DNA from: Zoogloea sp. 1C4
Lineage (GTDB): Bacteria > Pseudomonadota > Gammaproteobacteria > Burkholderiales > Rhodocyclaceae
Length of the DNA stretch: 64,000 nt
Assembly: GCF_009469605.1 (NCBI RefSeq)
Contig: NZ_SSXU01000006.1
Coordinates: 62,001 to 126,000 of the forward strand
Reading direction: 5' to 3'
A program made the position numbers and the translations under genes. Below, piece by piece: positions 9,703 to 18,047 of the stretch. Numbering within the stretch: the stretch's first letter is position 1; each line of letters starts with the position of its first letter. The notes beneath the pieces are model-generated. The model ran no database searches. It saw only the letters and a list, made by a program, of their open reading frames with translations, and was not told the DNA's origin.

Positions 9703-11223
9703 TTAATGGCGGTTGTCGGCGGGTAAATGCGGGTAAAGGGAAAGTTCGGGTTTGTTACCGCGCGTGCGCCCGTCGCCGCGGCCGTCGGCCTTGTCCTCGC
9801 GCTCGCGGGCGCGCAGGGCCTGCAGGCGGGCCTCGACGATCTGCACTTCGGGGCTGTCGTCGCGGGTGCTTTTTAGGGCTAGCTGGAACTGCTCCATCGC
9901 CGCCTTGTTGCTGCCCGACAGGGCGTAGAACTCGCCCTGGTGCCGGTGGGATTTGAGCGGGCTGCCCAGCGCGGCCCAGGCTTCGGCGGCCTGTTGGTGC
10001 AGGGTGGCGTCGCTGGGGCGGACGAGGAGCTGGGCGTCGATGAAGGCGGCGGCGGTCTTGAAGTCACCGCTCTTGATGAGCAGAGCGGGGTAGTCGTACA
10101 CCAGCTGGAGATGATCGGGATAGCGCTTGAGGGCAGCTTCGTAGCGCGCCCGGGCGGCATCGCTGCGGCCTGACTGGCTGAGAATTTGACCGGCCAGGGC
10201 TTCGAGCATGGGGTGGCGGAAGCCGTCGCGGGCGAGGCCATCGACGGTGGCTTCGGCGGCGGCGAAGTGGCTGGCCCGTAGCTGCGCCGCGGCGAGGCCG
10301 TAGCGGGCGGCGATGCGATCCCGGTAGCGACCTTCGGCCAGCTCGGCGGTGAGGCGCTGCTCGGCGTCGCGGGGCTGGCCTTCGTAGCTGCGCACGAGGG
10401 CGCGGGCGAGGTGGTAGTCCTGGCTGTCGGGCACCTGCCGGTAGGGCTGGGTGAAGGCGCGATCCTCGGCCTCGGCGACCCGCTGGGCGGTGAGCGGATG
10501 GGTGCGCAGCCAGGCCGGGGTGGTGCCGGCATCCACCAGCCGGGTGTTCTGCTGGAGGCGCTCAAAGAAGGCGGCCATCGCCCGCGGGTCGAAGCCGGCG
10601 CGCACCAGCAGCTGAAAGCCGATCCGGTCGGCCTCCTGCTCGTGCTCGCGGGTGTAGTTGATCATGCTCTGCTGCTGGGCCGCGGTGGCGCCGGTGGCGG
10701 CGGCCATGGCGGCTTGCCCGTTGCCGGTGCCGGCGGCGAGGATGGCGGCCACCATCGCGGCCATCGACAGCATCTGGGTGCTCGACTGGGCGGCAATCTG
10801 CCGCGCAATGTGGTGCTGGCTGACGTGGCTGATTTCGTGGGCCAGCACCGAGGCGAGCTCGCTCTCGCTCTGGGTGGCGGCGATGAGCCCGGTGTGCACG
10901 CCGATATAGCCGCCGGGCAGGGCGAAGGCGTTGAGTTCGTTGGAATCGATCGCGAAGAAGCTGAAGTGCTGGCCGGTCAGATCGGGGTCGGCGGCCACCA
11001 GCCGGTGGCCGAGGGCGTCGAGATAGGCGTTGATCTCCGGGTCGTTGAGCATCGCGCCGGAGGCCCGCAGGCTGGTCATGGTCTGCTCGCCCAGGGCTCT
11101 TTCGCTCTGGCGGGAGAGGGCGGTCTCGGCCGAATCGCCCAGATCGGGCAGGCTGATGGCGTGGCTACCGCTGCTCCAGGCCAGGGCGGTGACAAGGGCG
11201 ATCAGGCGGACGCGTCGGGGCAT
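9703..11223 (-). CDS. bepA: BepA-like M48 periplasmic metalloprotease with TPR repeats
   Basis: A 506-residue protein with an N-terminal signal peptide (about 1-22), an M48 zinc-protease domain (active motif HEISH at 129-133, third ligand in EHEQEADRIG about residue 200) and a C-terminal alpha-helical TPR region (about 265-470). This architecture is that of BepA (YfgC), which in enterobacteria degrades or matures stalled outer-membrane proteins such as LptD. The tail beyond 475 is charged and low in complexity. It shares an intergenic region with cpxR (divergent), where three GTAAA repeats occur, and is followed by the CpxP/Spy-like gene, so an envelope-stress role is likely. Confidence 0.9.
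   Translation of the reverse strand: MPRRVRLIALVTALAWSSGSHAISLPDLGDSAETALSRQSERALGEQTMTSLRASGAMLNDPEINAYLDALGHRLVAADPDLTGQHFSFFAIDSNELNAFALPGGYIGVHTGLIAATQSESELASVLAHEISHVSQHHIARQIAAQSSTQMLSMAAMVAAILAAGTGNGQAAMAAATGATAAQQQSMINYTREHEQEADRIGFQLLVRAGFDPRAMAAFFERLQQNTRLVDAGTTPAWLRTHPLTAQRVAEAEDRAFTQPYRQVPDSQDYHLARALVRSYEGQPRDAEQRLTAELAEGRYRDRIAARYGLAAAQLRASHFAAAEATVDGLARDGFRHPMLEALAGQILSQSGRSDAARARYEAALKRYPDHLQLVYDYPALLIKSGDFKTAAAFIDAQLLVRPSDATLHQQAAEAWAALGSPLKSHRHQGEFYALSGSNKAAMEQFQLALKSTRDDSPEVQIVEARLQALRAREREDKADGRGDGRTRGNKPELSLYPHLPADNRH
9723..9737 (+). promoter_or_regulatory. Putative CpxR box upstream of the CpxP/Spy-like gene
   Basis: GTAAA-TGCGG-GTAAA, two direct repeats exactly 10 bp apart, matching the enterobacterial CpxR consensus GTAAA-N5-GTAAA. 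It lies in the last codons of bepA and 105-119 bp upstream of the CpxP/Spy-like start, so the bases also encode protein. That lowers confidence compared with the intergenic site at 11294. Confidence 0.5.
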
Positions 11224-11293
11224 GGTTTGGGCACGGGGCTCGAAGACAGGTGAAATCTTCGGGCACGGCGCTGTTAAGCCCGGTTCGCAACAT

Positions 11294-11318
11294 GTAAAGG
11301 CATGTAAAGGCGGGTAAA
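11294..11318 (+). promoter_or_regulatory. Triple GTAAA repeat: putative CpxR operator between bepA and cpxRA
   Basis: GTAAA occurs at 11294, 11304 and 11314, each 10 bp apart, giving two overlapping matches to GTAAA-N5-GTAAA, the CpxR consensus known from enterobacteria. It lies in the bepA/cpxR divergent region, 71 bp from the bepA start and 77 bp from cpxR. A possible -10 box for cpxR (TATCAT, 11357-11362) with a weak -35 (TTTCGT, 11334-11339, 17-bp spacing) lies just downstream, which would suit activator binding. Confidence 0.6.
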
Positions 11319-11394
11319 AGCCCGGCCGTGAAATTTCGTGGCGGCCCGCCGGCCCGTATCATCTGCAGCAGGTTTTCCAGAAAGCAGGTGCGGG

Positions 11395-12084
11395 ATGAGC
11401 AAGGTGTTGCTGGTGGATGACGACGTTGAGCTGTCGTCGATGTTGCGGGAGTACATCGAACAGGAAGGCTTCGAGGCCGACGTGGCCAATGACGGCGAGG
11501 CCGGTGTGGCAGGCGCCCTGACCGGCGACTACGCCATCGTGGTGCTCGACGTGATGATGCCGCGCCTGGGCGGGATCGAAGCCCTGCGGCGCATCCGCGC
11601 CCACAGCCAGGTGCCGGTGATCATGCTCACCGCCAAGGGCGACGACGTGGATCGCATCGTCGGGCTGGAGCTAGGTGCCGACGACTACGTGCCCAAACCC
11701 TGCACCCCGCGCGAGCTGGTGGCCCGCCTGCGGGCGATCCTGCGGCGCACCCAGGACGTCTCCCCGGCCGATGTCGCCAGCGGTCCGCTGGTGGCCGGCG
11801 CCCTGCAGATGTGGCCGCAGATGCGCCGCGCCCAGTGGCGGGGTGAGCCGCTGGAGCTCACCAGCACCGAATTCAATCTGCTCGAACTGCTGGCCCGCAG
11901 CGCCGGCCGGGTGGTGACCAAGGCCGAGCTGTCCGAGCAGGGGCTCGGGCGGCCGCTGGCGCGCTTCGACCGGAGCATCGACGTGCATCTGTCGAGCATC
12001 CGCCACAAACTGGGCCCGCGGCCCGACGGGCGCTCGTGGATCGAGACGGTGCGCGGGCTGGGCTACCAGCTGATCCGCGAGTGA
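11395..12084 (+). CDS. cpxR: CpxR-like OmpR-family response regulator
   Basis: A 229-residue regulator starting at ATG 11395. The receiver (2-118) has D8-D10, phospho-acceptor D52 in IVVLDVMMPRLGG and a lysine near 104 (DDYVPKPCTPRELVARLRAIL). The C-terminal winged helix (about 135-228) contains LTSTEFNLLELLARSAGRVV and SIDVHLSSIRHKLG with WIETVRGLGYQL. The PKPCTPRELVARLRAILRR linker and overall sequence are CpxR/RstA-like. It is followed 10 bp later by its cognate kinase. The GTAAA repeats upstream suggest autoregulation. Confidence 0.88.
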   Translation: MSKVLLVDDDVELSSMLREYIEQEGFEADVANDGEAGVAGALTGDYAIVVLDVMMPRLGGIEALRRIRAHSQVPVIMLTAKGDDVDRIVGLELGADDYVPKPCTPRELVARLRAILRRTQDVSPADVASGPLVAGALQMWPQMRRAQWRGEPLELTSTEFNLLELLARSAGRVVTKAELSEQGLGRPLARFDRSIDVHLSSIRHKLGPRPDGRSWIETVRGLGYQLIRE

Positions 12085-12094
12085 AAGGCGCAGC

Positions 12095-13549
12095 GTGAGA
12101 TTCGGTCGGCTGTTCTGGAAGTTCTTTTTTGCCTTCTGGCTGGCACTGTTGTTGGCGGGCGTCGGCGTGGGCAGCGCGGTGTGGTGGCACCAGCAGAAGG
12201 AGCGTGAGCGCATCGAGGCCGAGCGCGATCCGCTGCTGAACGGCGGCCCGCGGGTGACGCTGGCGCTGTCGGCGGCAGCCTCGGTGCTGGCGCACGGCGG
12301 CCTGCCGGCCCTGCGCGATCTCGTCGCCGAATGGCGTGGCGAGCGGATGCCGCGGATGTTCGTGGTGGACGAGGCGGGGCGTGAAGTCTTCGGGCGCGAG
12401 GTGGGCGTCGATCTGGTGGCTGACGCCCGGGCCAAGGCGACCTCGGACGACCCGCGTCGCCCCGCCCGGCTGGCCTCCACGCCGGACGGTCAGCGCCTGT
12501 TGCTGTTCGTGCCCCAGGTGCCGGGCGAGCGCTTCGAGCCCCGCCATGACCTGCCGCCCGGTATGGGCCCGAGGCCGGGTGAGCCACCCCGCGGCGGGCG
12601 TCCGCCCTTCGACCGCCACGGCCCGCTGCCCCCCAACCCGTGGGTGCCGATCACCACCGGGCTGATCGCCAGCGTGGTGTTCAGCGCGCTGCTGGCCTGG
12701 TATCTGGCGCGGCCGATCCGCAACCTGCGCTGGGCCTTCGGGGCGGTGGCAAATGGCCAGCTGGAGACCCGCGTTGGCCCGCTGATGGGTGCGCGGCGCG
12801 ACGAGATCGCCGATCTGGGCGGCGACTTCGACCGCATGGCCCAGCAGATCCAGAATCTCATCGGCGCCCAGCGTCGCCTGCTTCACGACGTCTCCCACGA
12901 GCTGCGCTCGCCGCTGGCCCGCCTGCAGGCCGCCATCGGCCTTGCCCGGCAGGACCCAGCCAAGCTCGAGGCGACCCTCGACCGCATCGAGCGCGAGGCC
13001 GTGCGCCTCGACGAGCTGGTCGGCCAGCTCCTCACCATCGCCCGGCTGGATGCCGGCACCCGCGACAGCCGCAGCGAACCGGTCGAGCTGTTCGATCTGG
13101 CCGCCGCCATCGCCGACGACGCCCGCTTCGAGGCCCACACCCGCGGCCGCGAACTGACCTTCACCGGCGAGGGCGAGGCAGAAGGCGAGATGCGGGTCGA
13201 GCTCGTCCAGCGCGCCTTCGAGAACGTGATCCGCAACGCGGTGAAGTACACCGCCGAAGGCACCGTGGTGGAGGTGCGCGCCAGCGCGGCGGACGGGCGC
13301 TTCGTGCTCACCGTCGCCGACCGCGGGCCCGGCGTGCCAGAGGCCGACTTGACGGCGATCTTCGAGCCCTTCTACCGCAGCCCCGCCGGGCAGTCGGCAG
13401 GCGGCTTTGGACTCGGGCTTGCCATCGCGCGGCGGGCAGTGGAGGCCCACGGCGGGCGCATCGCGGCCAGCAATCGCCCGGACGGCGGGTTGGTGATGGA
13501 GATCGTGCTGCCCTTCGGCCCCGCTGCTGCGGCGCAAAAAATGCCTTGA
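12095..13549 (+). CDS. cpxA: CpxA-like sensor histidine kinase
   Basis: A 484-residue membrane kinase with a GTG start at 12095, 10 bp after cpxR. Helix 1 spans about 10-30, the periplasmic domain about 31-184 (with a proline/arginine-rich stretch at 145-182), helix 2 about 186-206, then HAMP (207-262), HisKA with H268 in LLHDVSHELRSPL, and HATPase ([24 protein letters not shown]). The periplasmic region is the place where a CpxP-like protein would act, and such a protein is encoded nearby at 9082. The order regulator then kinase, with the envelope genes next door, supports the Cpx assignment by context. Confidence 0.86.
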   Translation: MRFGRLFWKFFFAFWLALLLAGVGVGSAVWWHQQKERERIEAERDPLLNGGPRVTLALSAAASVLAHGGLPALRDLVAEWRGERMPRMFVVDEAGREVFGREVGVDLVADARAKATSDDPRRPARLASTPDGQRLLLFVPQVPGERFEPRHDLPPGMGPRPGEPPRGGRPPFDRHGPLPPNPWVPITTGLIASVVFSALLAWYLARPIRNLRWAFGAVANGQLETRVGPLMGARRDEIADLGGDFDRMAQQIQNLIGAQRRLLHDVSHELRSPLARLQAAIGLARQDPAKLEATLDRIEREAVRLDELVGQLLTIARLDAGTRDSRSEPVELFDLAAAIADDARFEAHTRGRELTFTGEGEAEGEMRVELVQRAFENVIRNAVKYTAEGTVVEVRASAADGRFVLTVADRGPGVPEADLTAIFEPFYRSPAGQSAGGFGLGLAIARRAVEAHGGRIAASNRPDGGLVMEIVLPFGPAAAAQKMP

Positions 13550-13556
13550 AAGAAAG

Positions 13557-13586
13557 TTGGGCGCAGCCGCGGCCTGCTGTTAGAAT
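13557..13586 (+). promoter_or_regulatory. Promoter of 4.5S RNA gene
   Basis: TTGGGC (13557-13562) and TAGAAT (13581-13586) with 18-bp spacing. The RNA starts about 8 bp after the -10 box. Confidence 0.7.
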
Positions 13587-13593
13587 GCGCGCC

Positions 13594-13696
<103 letters not shown>

Positions 13697-13704
13697 GAAT
13701 TCGA

Positions 13705-13731
13705 GGGGCGTCCAGGCGGACGCCCCTTTTT
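13705..13731 (+). terminator. Terminator of 4.5S RNA
   Basis: A perfect 9-bp stem GGGGCGTCC / GGACGCCCC with loop AGGC, followed by five T residues. Confidence 0.92.
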
Positions 13732-13792
13732 ACATTCGTCTGCCGTCCTTCGAGCCCGTCGGCCCGGCGCCGGCGCCTGATAGAATTCCGCC

Positions 13793-15790
13793 ATGGCCTA
13801 TCAAGTCCTTGCCCGCAAGTGGCGCCCGCGCAGTTTCGAGACGCTCGTCGGGCAGGAGCACGTGGTCCGTGCGCTGACCCACGCCCTCTCCACCGGTCGC
13901 CTCCACCACGCCTATCTCTTTACCGGTACCCGCGGGGTCGGCAAGACGACCATCTCGCGCATCCTCGCCAAGGCGCTCAACTGCGAAACCGGCGTGACGC
14001 CCACGCCGTGCAACCAGTGCGCCGCGTGCACGGCCATCGACGCCGACCGCTTCCCCGACTACGTCGAGATGGACGCCGCCTCCAACCGGGGCGTGGACGA
14101 CATGGCCGCGCTGCTCGATCAGGCGGTGTATGCGCCTGTCCAGGGCCGCTACAAGGTCTACATGATCGACGAAGTGCACATGCTCACCGGGCATGCCTTC
14201 AACGCGATGCTGAAGACGCTCGAAGAGCCGCCGGAGCACGTCAAGTTCATCATCGCGACCACCGACCCGCAAAAGATCCCGGTCACCGTGCTGTCGCGCT
14301 GTCTGCAGTTCAACCTCAAGCAGATGCCGCCGGGCCACATCGTCGGCCACCTCACGCGGCTGCTTGAGGCCGAGGCCGTGCCCTTCGAGCCAGGCGCGCT
14401 GCGCCACATTGCCAAGGCCGCCAACGGCTCGATGCGCGATTCCCTGTCGCTGCTCGACCAGGCCATCGCCCACGGCGCCGGCAAGGTCGAGGAACAAGCC
14501 GTGCAGGACATGCTCGGCACGGTGGGCGACGACCACCTCTACGCCGTGCTGGACGCGCTGGTCGCCAACGACGTGGCGGCGCTGATGGCCGCCGTCGATG
14601 GCATGGAGGCGCGCAGCCTGTCCTTCGAATCGGCGCTGCAGTCGCTGGCCGCGCTGCTTCATCGCATCGCGCTGGTCCAGCTGGCGCCGGCGGCGGTTGC
14701 CGACGAGTTCGAAGCGGCCCGCCTCGCGCCCTACGCGCAAGCCTTCGACGCCGAGTTCCTGCAGCTCGCCTACCAGATCACCATCCACGGCCGCGACGAG
14801 CTGCCGTTGGCCCCCGATGAGACCACCGGTTTCTCGATGACCCTGCTGCGCCTCTTCGCCTTCCGCCCGGATCAGCCGGCCGGGCTGGGCGCGGTGATGG
14901 CGGGCGGCGGCGGTCAGGGGCAGGCGCGCCCGGTGCCTGCCCGTCCTGCGGCACCCGCACCCGCACCCGCACCCGCACCCGCACCCGCACCCGCTGCGCC
15001 TGCGCCGCGGCCGGTTGCCGCGCCAGTCGAGCCGCCTGCTGCTGCGCTGGCGCCCGTGCCAGCACCGGAACCCGTGCGTGCCCCCGAGCCTCCGCCCGTC
15101 CGCGCCGACGTGCCGCCGCCTGCGCCGGTTCGTGCCCCTGAGCCCGCCAAGCCGGCAGAAGTCGCCAAGCCGGTCGAATCCAGCGGCCCCGATTACGGCA
15201 GCAGCGTGCCGCCCTGGGAGGATCTCCCCCCGGAAGCCCACGAGATCGCGCCGGCGCGCCCCGCGCCTCAGCCAGTGCCGCCCCGCGAAGCGCCGCCGGT
15301 CGCCGTCGCCCCGGAGCCCGAGCCCACCGTGATCCGCCAGGCGGAACCTGAGCCCGAACCCGCCAGGCCAGCCCCGCCCGCGGCCCGTCCGGCGCCGGCG
15401 ATGTCCGGCAGCGTCGATTGGCACGGTCTCCTCAACGAGCTGGGCCTTGGCGGTCTCAACCGCGAGCTCGCCCAGCACTGCGAGCTGCTGGGCACGGCCG
15501 ACGACACCTTCAAGCTGCGCCTGTCGCACACCCATCGGCACCTCTTGCAGATCAACAAGGGCGGCGCCGAAAAGCTGCAGGACGCACTGAGCGCCCATCT
15601 TGGCCGCCCCATGCGGGTGGCCATCGAGGTCGGCGAGATCGCCACCGAAACACCCGCCCAGCGCAACCAGGCCGAGAAGGCCGAGCGCCATGCGGCGGCG
15701 GTGGCGGCGCTGGAGCAGGATCCTTTTGTTCGCGAACTGATCGAACGATTCGATGCGACGCTCGAAGAAGCGTCGGTCAAACCCCTCTGA
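13793..15790 (+). CDS. dnaX: DNA polymerase III subunits tau/gamma
   Basis: A 665-residue clamp-loader ATPase. It starts MAYQVLARKWRPRSFETLVG, with Walker A GTRGVGKTT near 43-51, a zinc-binding cysteine set (CNQCAACTAID), Walker B MIDEVHML and the SRC-type arginine finger (VLSRCLQF). Residues about 370-540 are a proline/alanine-rich linker that includes a perfect (AP)7 tract. The C-terminal tau domain (about 540-640, DWHGLLNELGLGGLNRELA) would contact the polymerase and DnaB. No A-rich slippery heptamer like that of E. coli dnaX is evident, so I cannot say whether a gamma form is made. ybaB and recR follow, the usual order. Confidence 0.97.
   Translation: MAYQVLARKWRPRSFETLVGQEHVVRALTHALSTGRLHHAYLFTGTRGVGKTTISRILAKALNCETGVTPTPCNQCAACTAIDADRFPDYVEMDAASNRGVDDMAALLDQAVYAPVQGRYKVYMIDEVHMLTGHAFNAMLKTLEEPPEHVKFIIATTDPQKIPVTVLSRCLQFNLKQMPPGHIVGHLTRLLEAEAVPFEPGALRHIAKAANGSMRDSLSLLDQAIAHGAGKVEEQAVQDMLGTVGDDHLYAVLDALVANDVAALMAAVDGMEARSLSFESALQSLAALLHRIALVQLAPAAVADEFEAARLAPYAQAFDAEFLQLAYQITIHGRDELPLAPDETTGFSMTLLRLFAFRPDQPAGLGAVMAGGGGQGQARPVPARPAAPAPAPAPAPAPAPAAPAPRPVAAPVEPPAAALAPVPAPEPVRAPEPPPVRADVPPPAPVRAPEPAKPAEVAKPVESSGPDYGSSVPPWEDLPPEAHEIAPARPAPQPVPPREAPPVAVAPEPEPTVIRQAEPEPEPARPAPPAARPAPAMSGSVDWHGLLNELGLGGLNRELAQHCELLGTADDTFKLRLSHTHRHLLQINKGGAEKLQDALSAHLGRPMRVAIEVGEIATETPAQRNQAEKAERHAAAVAALEQDPFVRELIERFDATLEEASVKPL
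14951..14992 (+). repeat. Hexanucleotide tandem repeat (GCACCC)7 inside dnaX
   Basis: Seven perfect copies of GCACCC, in frame with dnaX, encode seven Ala-Pro pairs in the linker. Any gain or loss of whole copies keeps the reading frame. Confidence 0.95.
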
Positions 15791-15814
15791 ACCCAACTCT
15801 CTGGAGAAGTCACC

Positions 15815-16138
15815 ATGATGAAAGGCGGCATCGCCGGCCTGATGAAACAGGCCCAGCAAATGCAGGAAAACATGAAGAAGATGCAGGACAGCCTCGGCGG
15901 CATCGAGGTCGAAGGCCAGTCCGGCGCCGGCATGGTCAAGATCCAGATGACCTGCAAGTACGACGTGCGTCGCGTCACCATCGACCCGTCGGTGATGGAC
16001 GACAAGGAAATGCTCGAAGACCTGCTGGCCGCCGCGGTGAACGACGCCGTGCGCCGCGTGGAAACCACTACCCAGGAAAAGATGTCCGGCTTCACCGCCG
16101 GCCTCAATCTGCCGCCGGGCTTCAAGATGCCCTTCTGA
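15815..16138 (+). CDS. ybaB: YbaB/EbfC nucleoid-associated protein
   Basis: A 107-residue protein starting [20 protein letters not shown], with the family pattern of an N-terminal helix followed by [23 protein letters not shown] and a C-terminal helix ([16 protein letters not shown]). YbaB dimers bind DNA and are nearly always encoded between dnaX and recR, as here (24 bp after dnaX, 6 bp before recR). It is co-transcribed with both by context. Confidence 0.95.
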   Translation: MMKGGIAGLMKQAQQMQENMKKMQDSLGGIEVEGQSGAGMVKIQMTCKYDVRRVTIDPSVMDDKEMLEDLLAAAVNDAVRRVETTTQEKMSGFTAGLNLPPGFKMPF

Positions 16139-16144
16139 TCGGCC

Positions 16145-16741
16145 GTGAGCGCACCCTCCAGCCTCGACGCCCTCATCGAAGCCCTGCGCTGCCTGCCGGG
16201 CGTGGGGCCCAAGTCCGCCCAGCGGATGGCCTATCACCTGCTGCAGCGCGATCAGCGCGGCGCGGCGCGGCTGGCCACCGCCCTCGGCCATGCCCTCGAG
16301 GTGCTGCGCCACTGCGCCCGCTGCAACACCTTCTGCGAAGACGAGATCTGCGCTCGCTGCGCCAATCCCCAGCGCGACGCCACCCAGCTGTGTGTGGTCG
16401 AGATGCCAGCCGATCTGGCGATGATGGAGCAGACCCACAGCTTCCACGGCCTGTATTACGTGCTGATGGGCCGCCTGTCGCCCCTCGACGGGATCGGCCC
16501 GCGGGAGCTGGGGCTGGAGAAATTCCTCAACCGCGCCTGCGACGGCGTGGTGCAGGAGGTGATCCTCGCCACCAACTTCACCAACGAGGGTGAAGCTACC
16601 GCCCACATGATCTCCGAGCTGCTGCGCAGCCGCGGCATCAAGGTGAGCCGCATCGCCCGGGGCATTCCGGTCGGCGGCGAGCTGGAGCACATCGACACCG
16701 GCACCATTGCCCAGGCGCTGGTGGAGCGCCGCGCCCTCTGA
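16145..16741 (+). CDS. recR: Recombination protein RecR
   Basis: A 198-residue protein with GTG start. It shows the RecR helix-hairpin-helix ([20 protein letters not shown]), a four-cysteine zinc finger ([16 protein letters not shown]), the Toprim domain ([14 protein letters not shown], then [16 protein letters not shown]) and the C-terminal [18 protein letters not shown] motif. RecR acts with RecO and RecF to load RecA at single-strand gaps. Length is normal and the gene closes the dnaX-ybaB-recR operon. Confidence 0.97.
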   Translation: MSAPSSLDALIEALRCLPGVGPKSAQRMAYHLLQRDQRGAARLATALGHALEVLRHCARCNTFCEDEICARCANPQRDATQLCVVEMPADLAMMEQTHSFHGLYYVLMGRLSPLDGIGPRELGLEKFLNRACDGVVQEVILATNFTNEGEATAHMISELLRSRGIKVSRIARGIPVGGELEHIDTGTIAQALVERRAL

Positions 16742-16766
16742 TTTCGTCCCCTTCGGGAGTCCCACG

Positions 16767-17966
16767 ATGGTCCAACCGGCCAAACCCCTCGCCGGCGTCA
16801 AGGTGCTGGAGCTCGGCACGCTGATCGCCGGCCCGTTCTGCACCCGCATCCTGGCCGAGTTTGGCGCCGAGGTGATCAAGGTCGAATCGCCCGATGGCGG
16901 CGACCCGCTGCGCCAGTGGCGCAAGCTGCACGAAGGCACGTCCCTGTGGTGGTCGGTGCAGGCGCGCAACAAGCGCTCCTTCACCGCCAACCTCAAGGAC
17001 CCGGACGGCCTCGCCGCGGTGCGCAAACTGGCGGCCGAGGCCGACATCGTGGTCGAGAACTTCCGCCCCGGCGTGCTCGAAAAGCTCGGCCTGGGCTGGG
17101 ACGTGCTCTCCGCCGCCAACCCGGGCCTGGTGATGGTGCGCCTGTCGGGCTTCGGTCAGACCGGCCCCTACAAGGATCGCCCGGGCTTCGGCGCCATCGG
17201 CGAATCCATGGGCGGGCTGCGCTACATCACCGGTTTCCCGGATCGTCCGCCGGTGCGCACCGGCATCTCCATCGGTGATTCGATCGCCGCCCTGTGGGCC
17301 GCCATCGGCGCGCTGATGGCGCTGCGCCACCGCGAGGTGAACGGCGGTGCCGGGCAGGTGGTGGATGTGGCGCTTTACGAAGCGGTGTTCGCGATGATGG
17401 AAAGCATGGTGCCGGAGTTCGACGTGGCCGGCTTCGTGCGCGAGCGCACCGGCAACGTGATGCCGGGCATCACCCCGTCCAACACCCACACTACCCGCGA
17501 CGGGCGCCACATCATCATCGGCGGCAACGGCGACGCTATCTTCAAGCGGTTGATGAACGCCATCGGCCGGGCCGATCTGGCCGAGGACGCCAGCCTTGGC
17601 AACAACGCCGGCCGCGACGCCCGTGCCGACGAGCTCTACGCCGCCATCGACGCCTGGGTGCGTGAGCACGACGGCGATGCCGTGCTGGCCGCGATGGAAG
17701 CTGCCCAGGTGCCGGCCAGCGCGGTGCTGTCCGTGGCAGACATGTTCGAGGATGCCCAGTTCATCGCCCGCGACATGTTCGAGCAGGTCAATCTGCCTGG
17801 CGGCCAGCCCATGAAGATCCCCGGCATCGTGCCCAAGCTCTCGGATACGCCGGGTTCCACTGAGTGGCTGGGGCCGAAGCTTGGCGAGCACACCGACGAG
17901 ATCCTCGCCAGCCTCGGCTACGCCCCGCGGGAAATTGCAGCCCTGCGTGAAAAAGGCGCGGTCTGA
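16767..17966 (+). CDS. CaiB/BaiF family CoA-transferase (class III)
   Basis: A 399-residue enzyme starting at ATG 16767 behind a GGGAG site. It has the family signature LAGVKVLELGTLIAGPFCTRILAEFGAEVIKVE near the start (only part quoted here: GPFCTRILAEFGAEVIKVE), VENFRPGVLEKLGLG, LSGFGQTGPY and VVDVALYEAVF. Class III transferases move CoA between acids through an aspartyl thioester. The acyl substrate cannot be read from the sequence, and members act on oxalate, succinate/HMG, carnitine, bile acids and others. The neighbours (recR and galE) give no pathway hint, so the substrate is left open. Confidence 0.9.
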   Translation: MVQPAKPLAGVKVLELGTLIAGPFCTRILAEFGAEVIKVESPDGGDPLRQWRKLHEGTSLWWSVQARNKRSFTANLKDPDGLAAVRKLAAEADIVVENFRPGVLEKLGLGWDVLSAANPGLVMVRLSGFGQTGPYKDRPGFGAIGESMGGLRYITGFPDRPPVRTGISIGDSIAALWAAIGALMALRHREVNGGAGQVVDVALYEAVFAMMESMVPEFDVAGFVRERTGNVMPGITPSNTHTTRDGRHIIIGGNGDAIFKRLMNAIGRADLAEDASLGNNAGRDARADELYAAIDAWVREHDGDAVLAAMEAAQVPASAVLSVADMFEDAQFIARDMFEQVNLPGGQPMKIPGIVPKLSDTPGSTEWLGPKLGEHTDEILASLGYAPREIAALREKGAV

Positions 17967-18047
17967 GCGCTTTCCGGCAGGCCAGTCGACGGCGCTGCCG
18001 CGGTATCATCGTGGCATTTTCGATCACTCATCATTGCGACTGATTCA

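Noticed and set aside
14951-14992. CRISPR or mobile repeat
   Set aside because: It is a simple in-frame hexamer repeat with no spacers.
13793-15790. Programmed frameshift in dnaX giving gamma
   Set aside because: No A-rich slippery heptamer with downstream stem is visible in the reading-frame region checked by eye.
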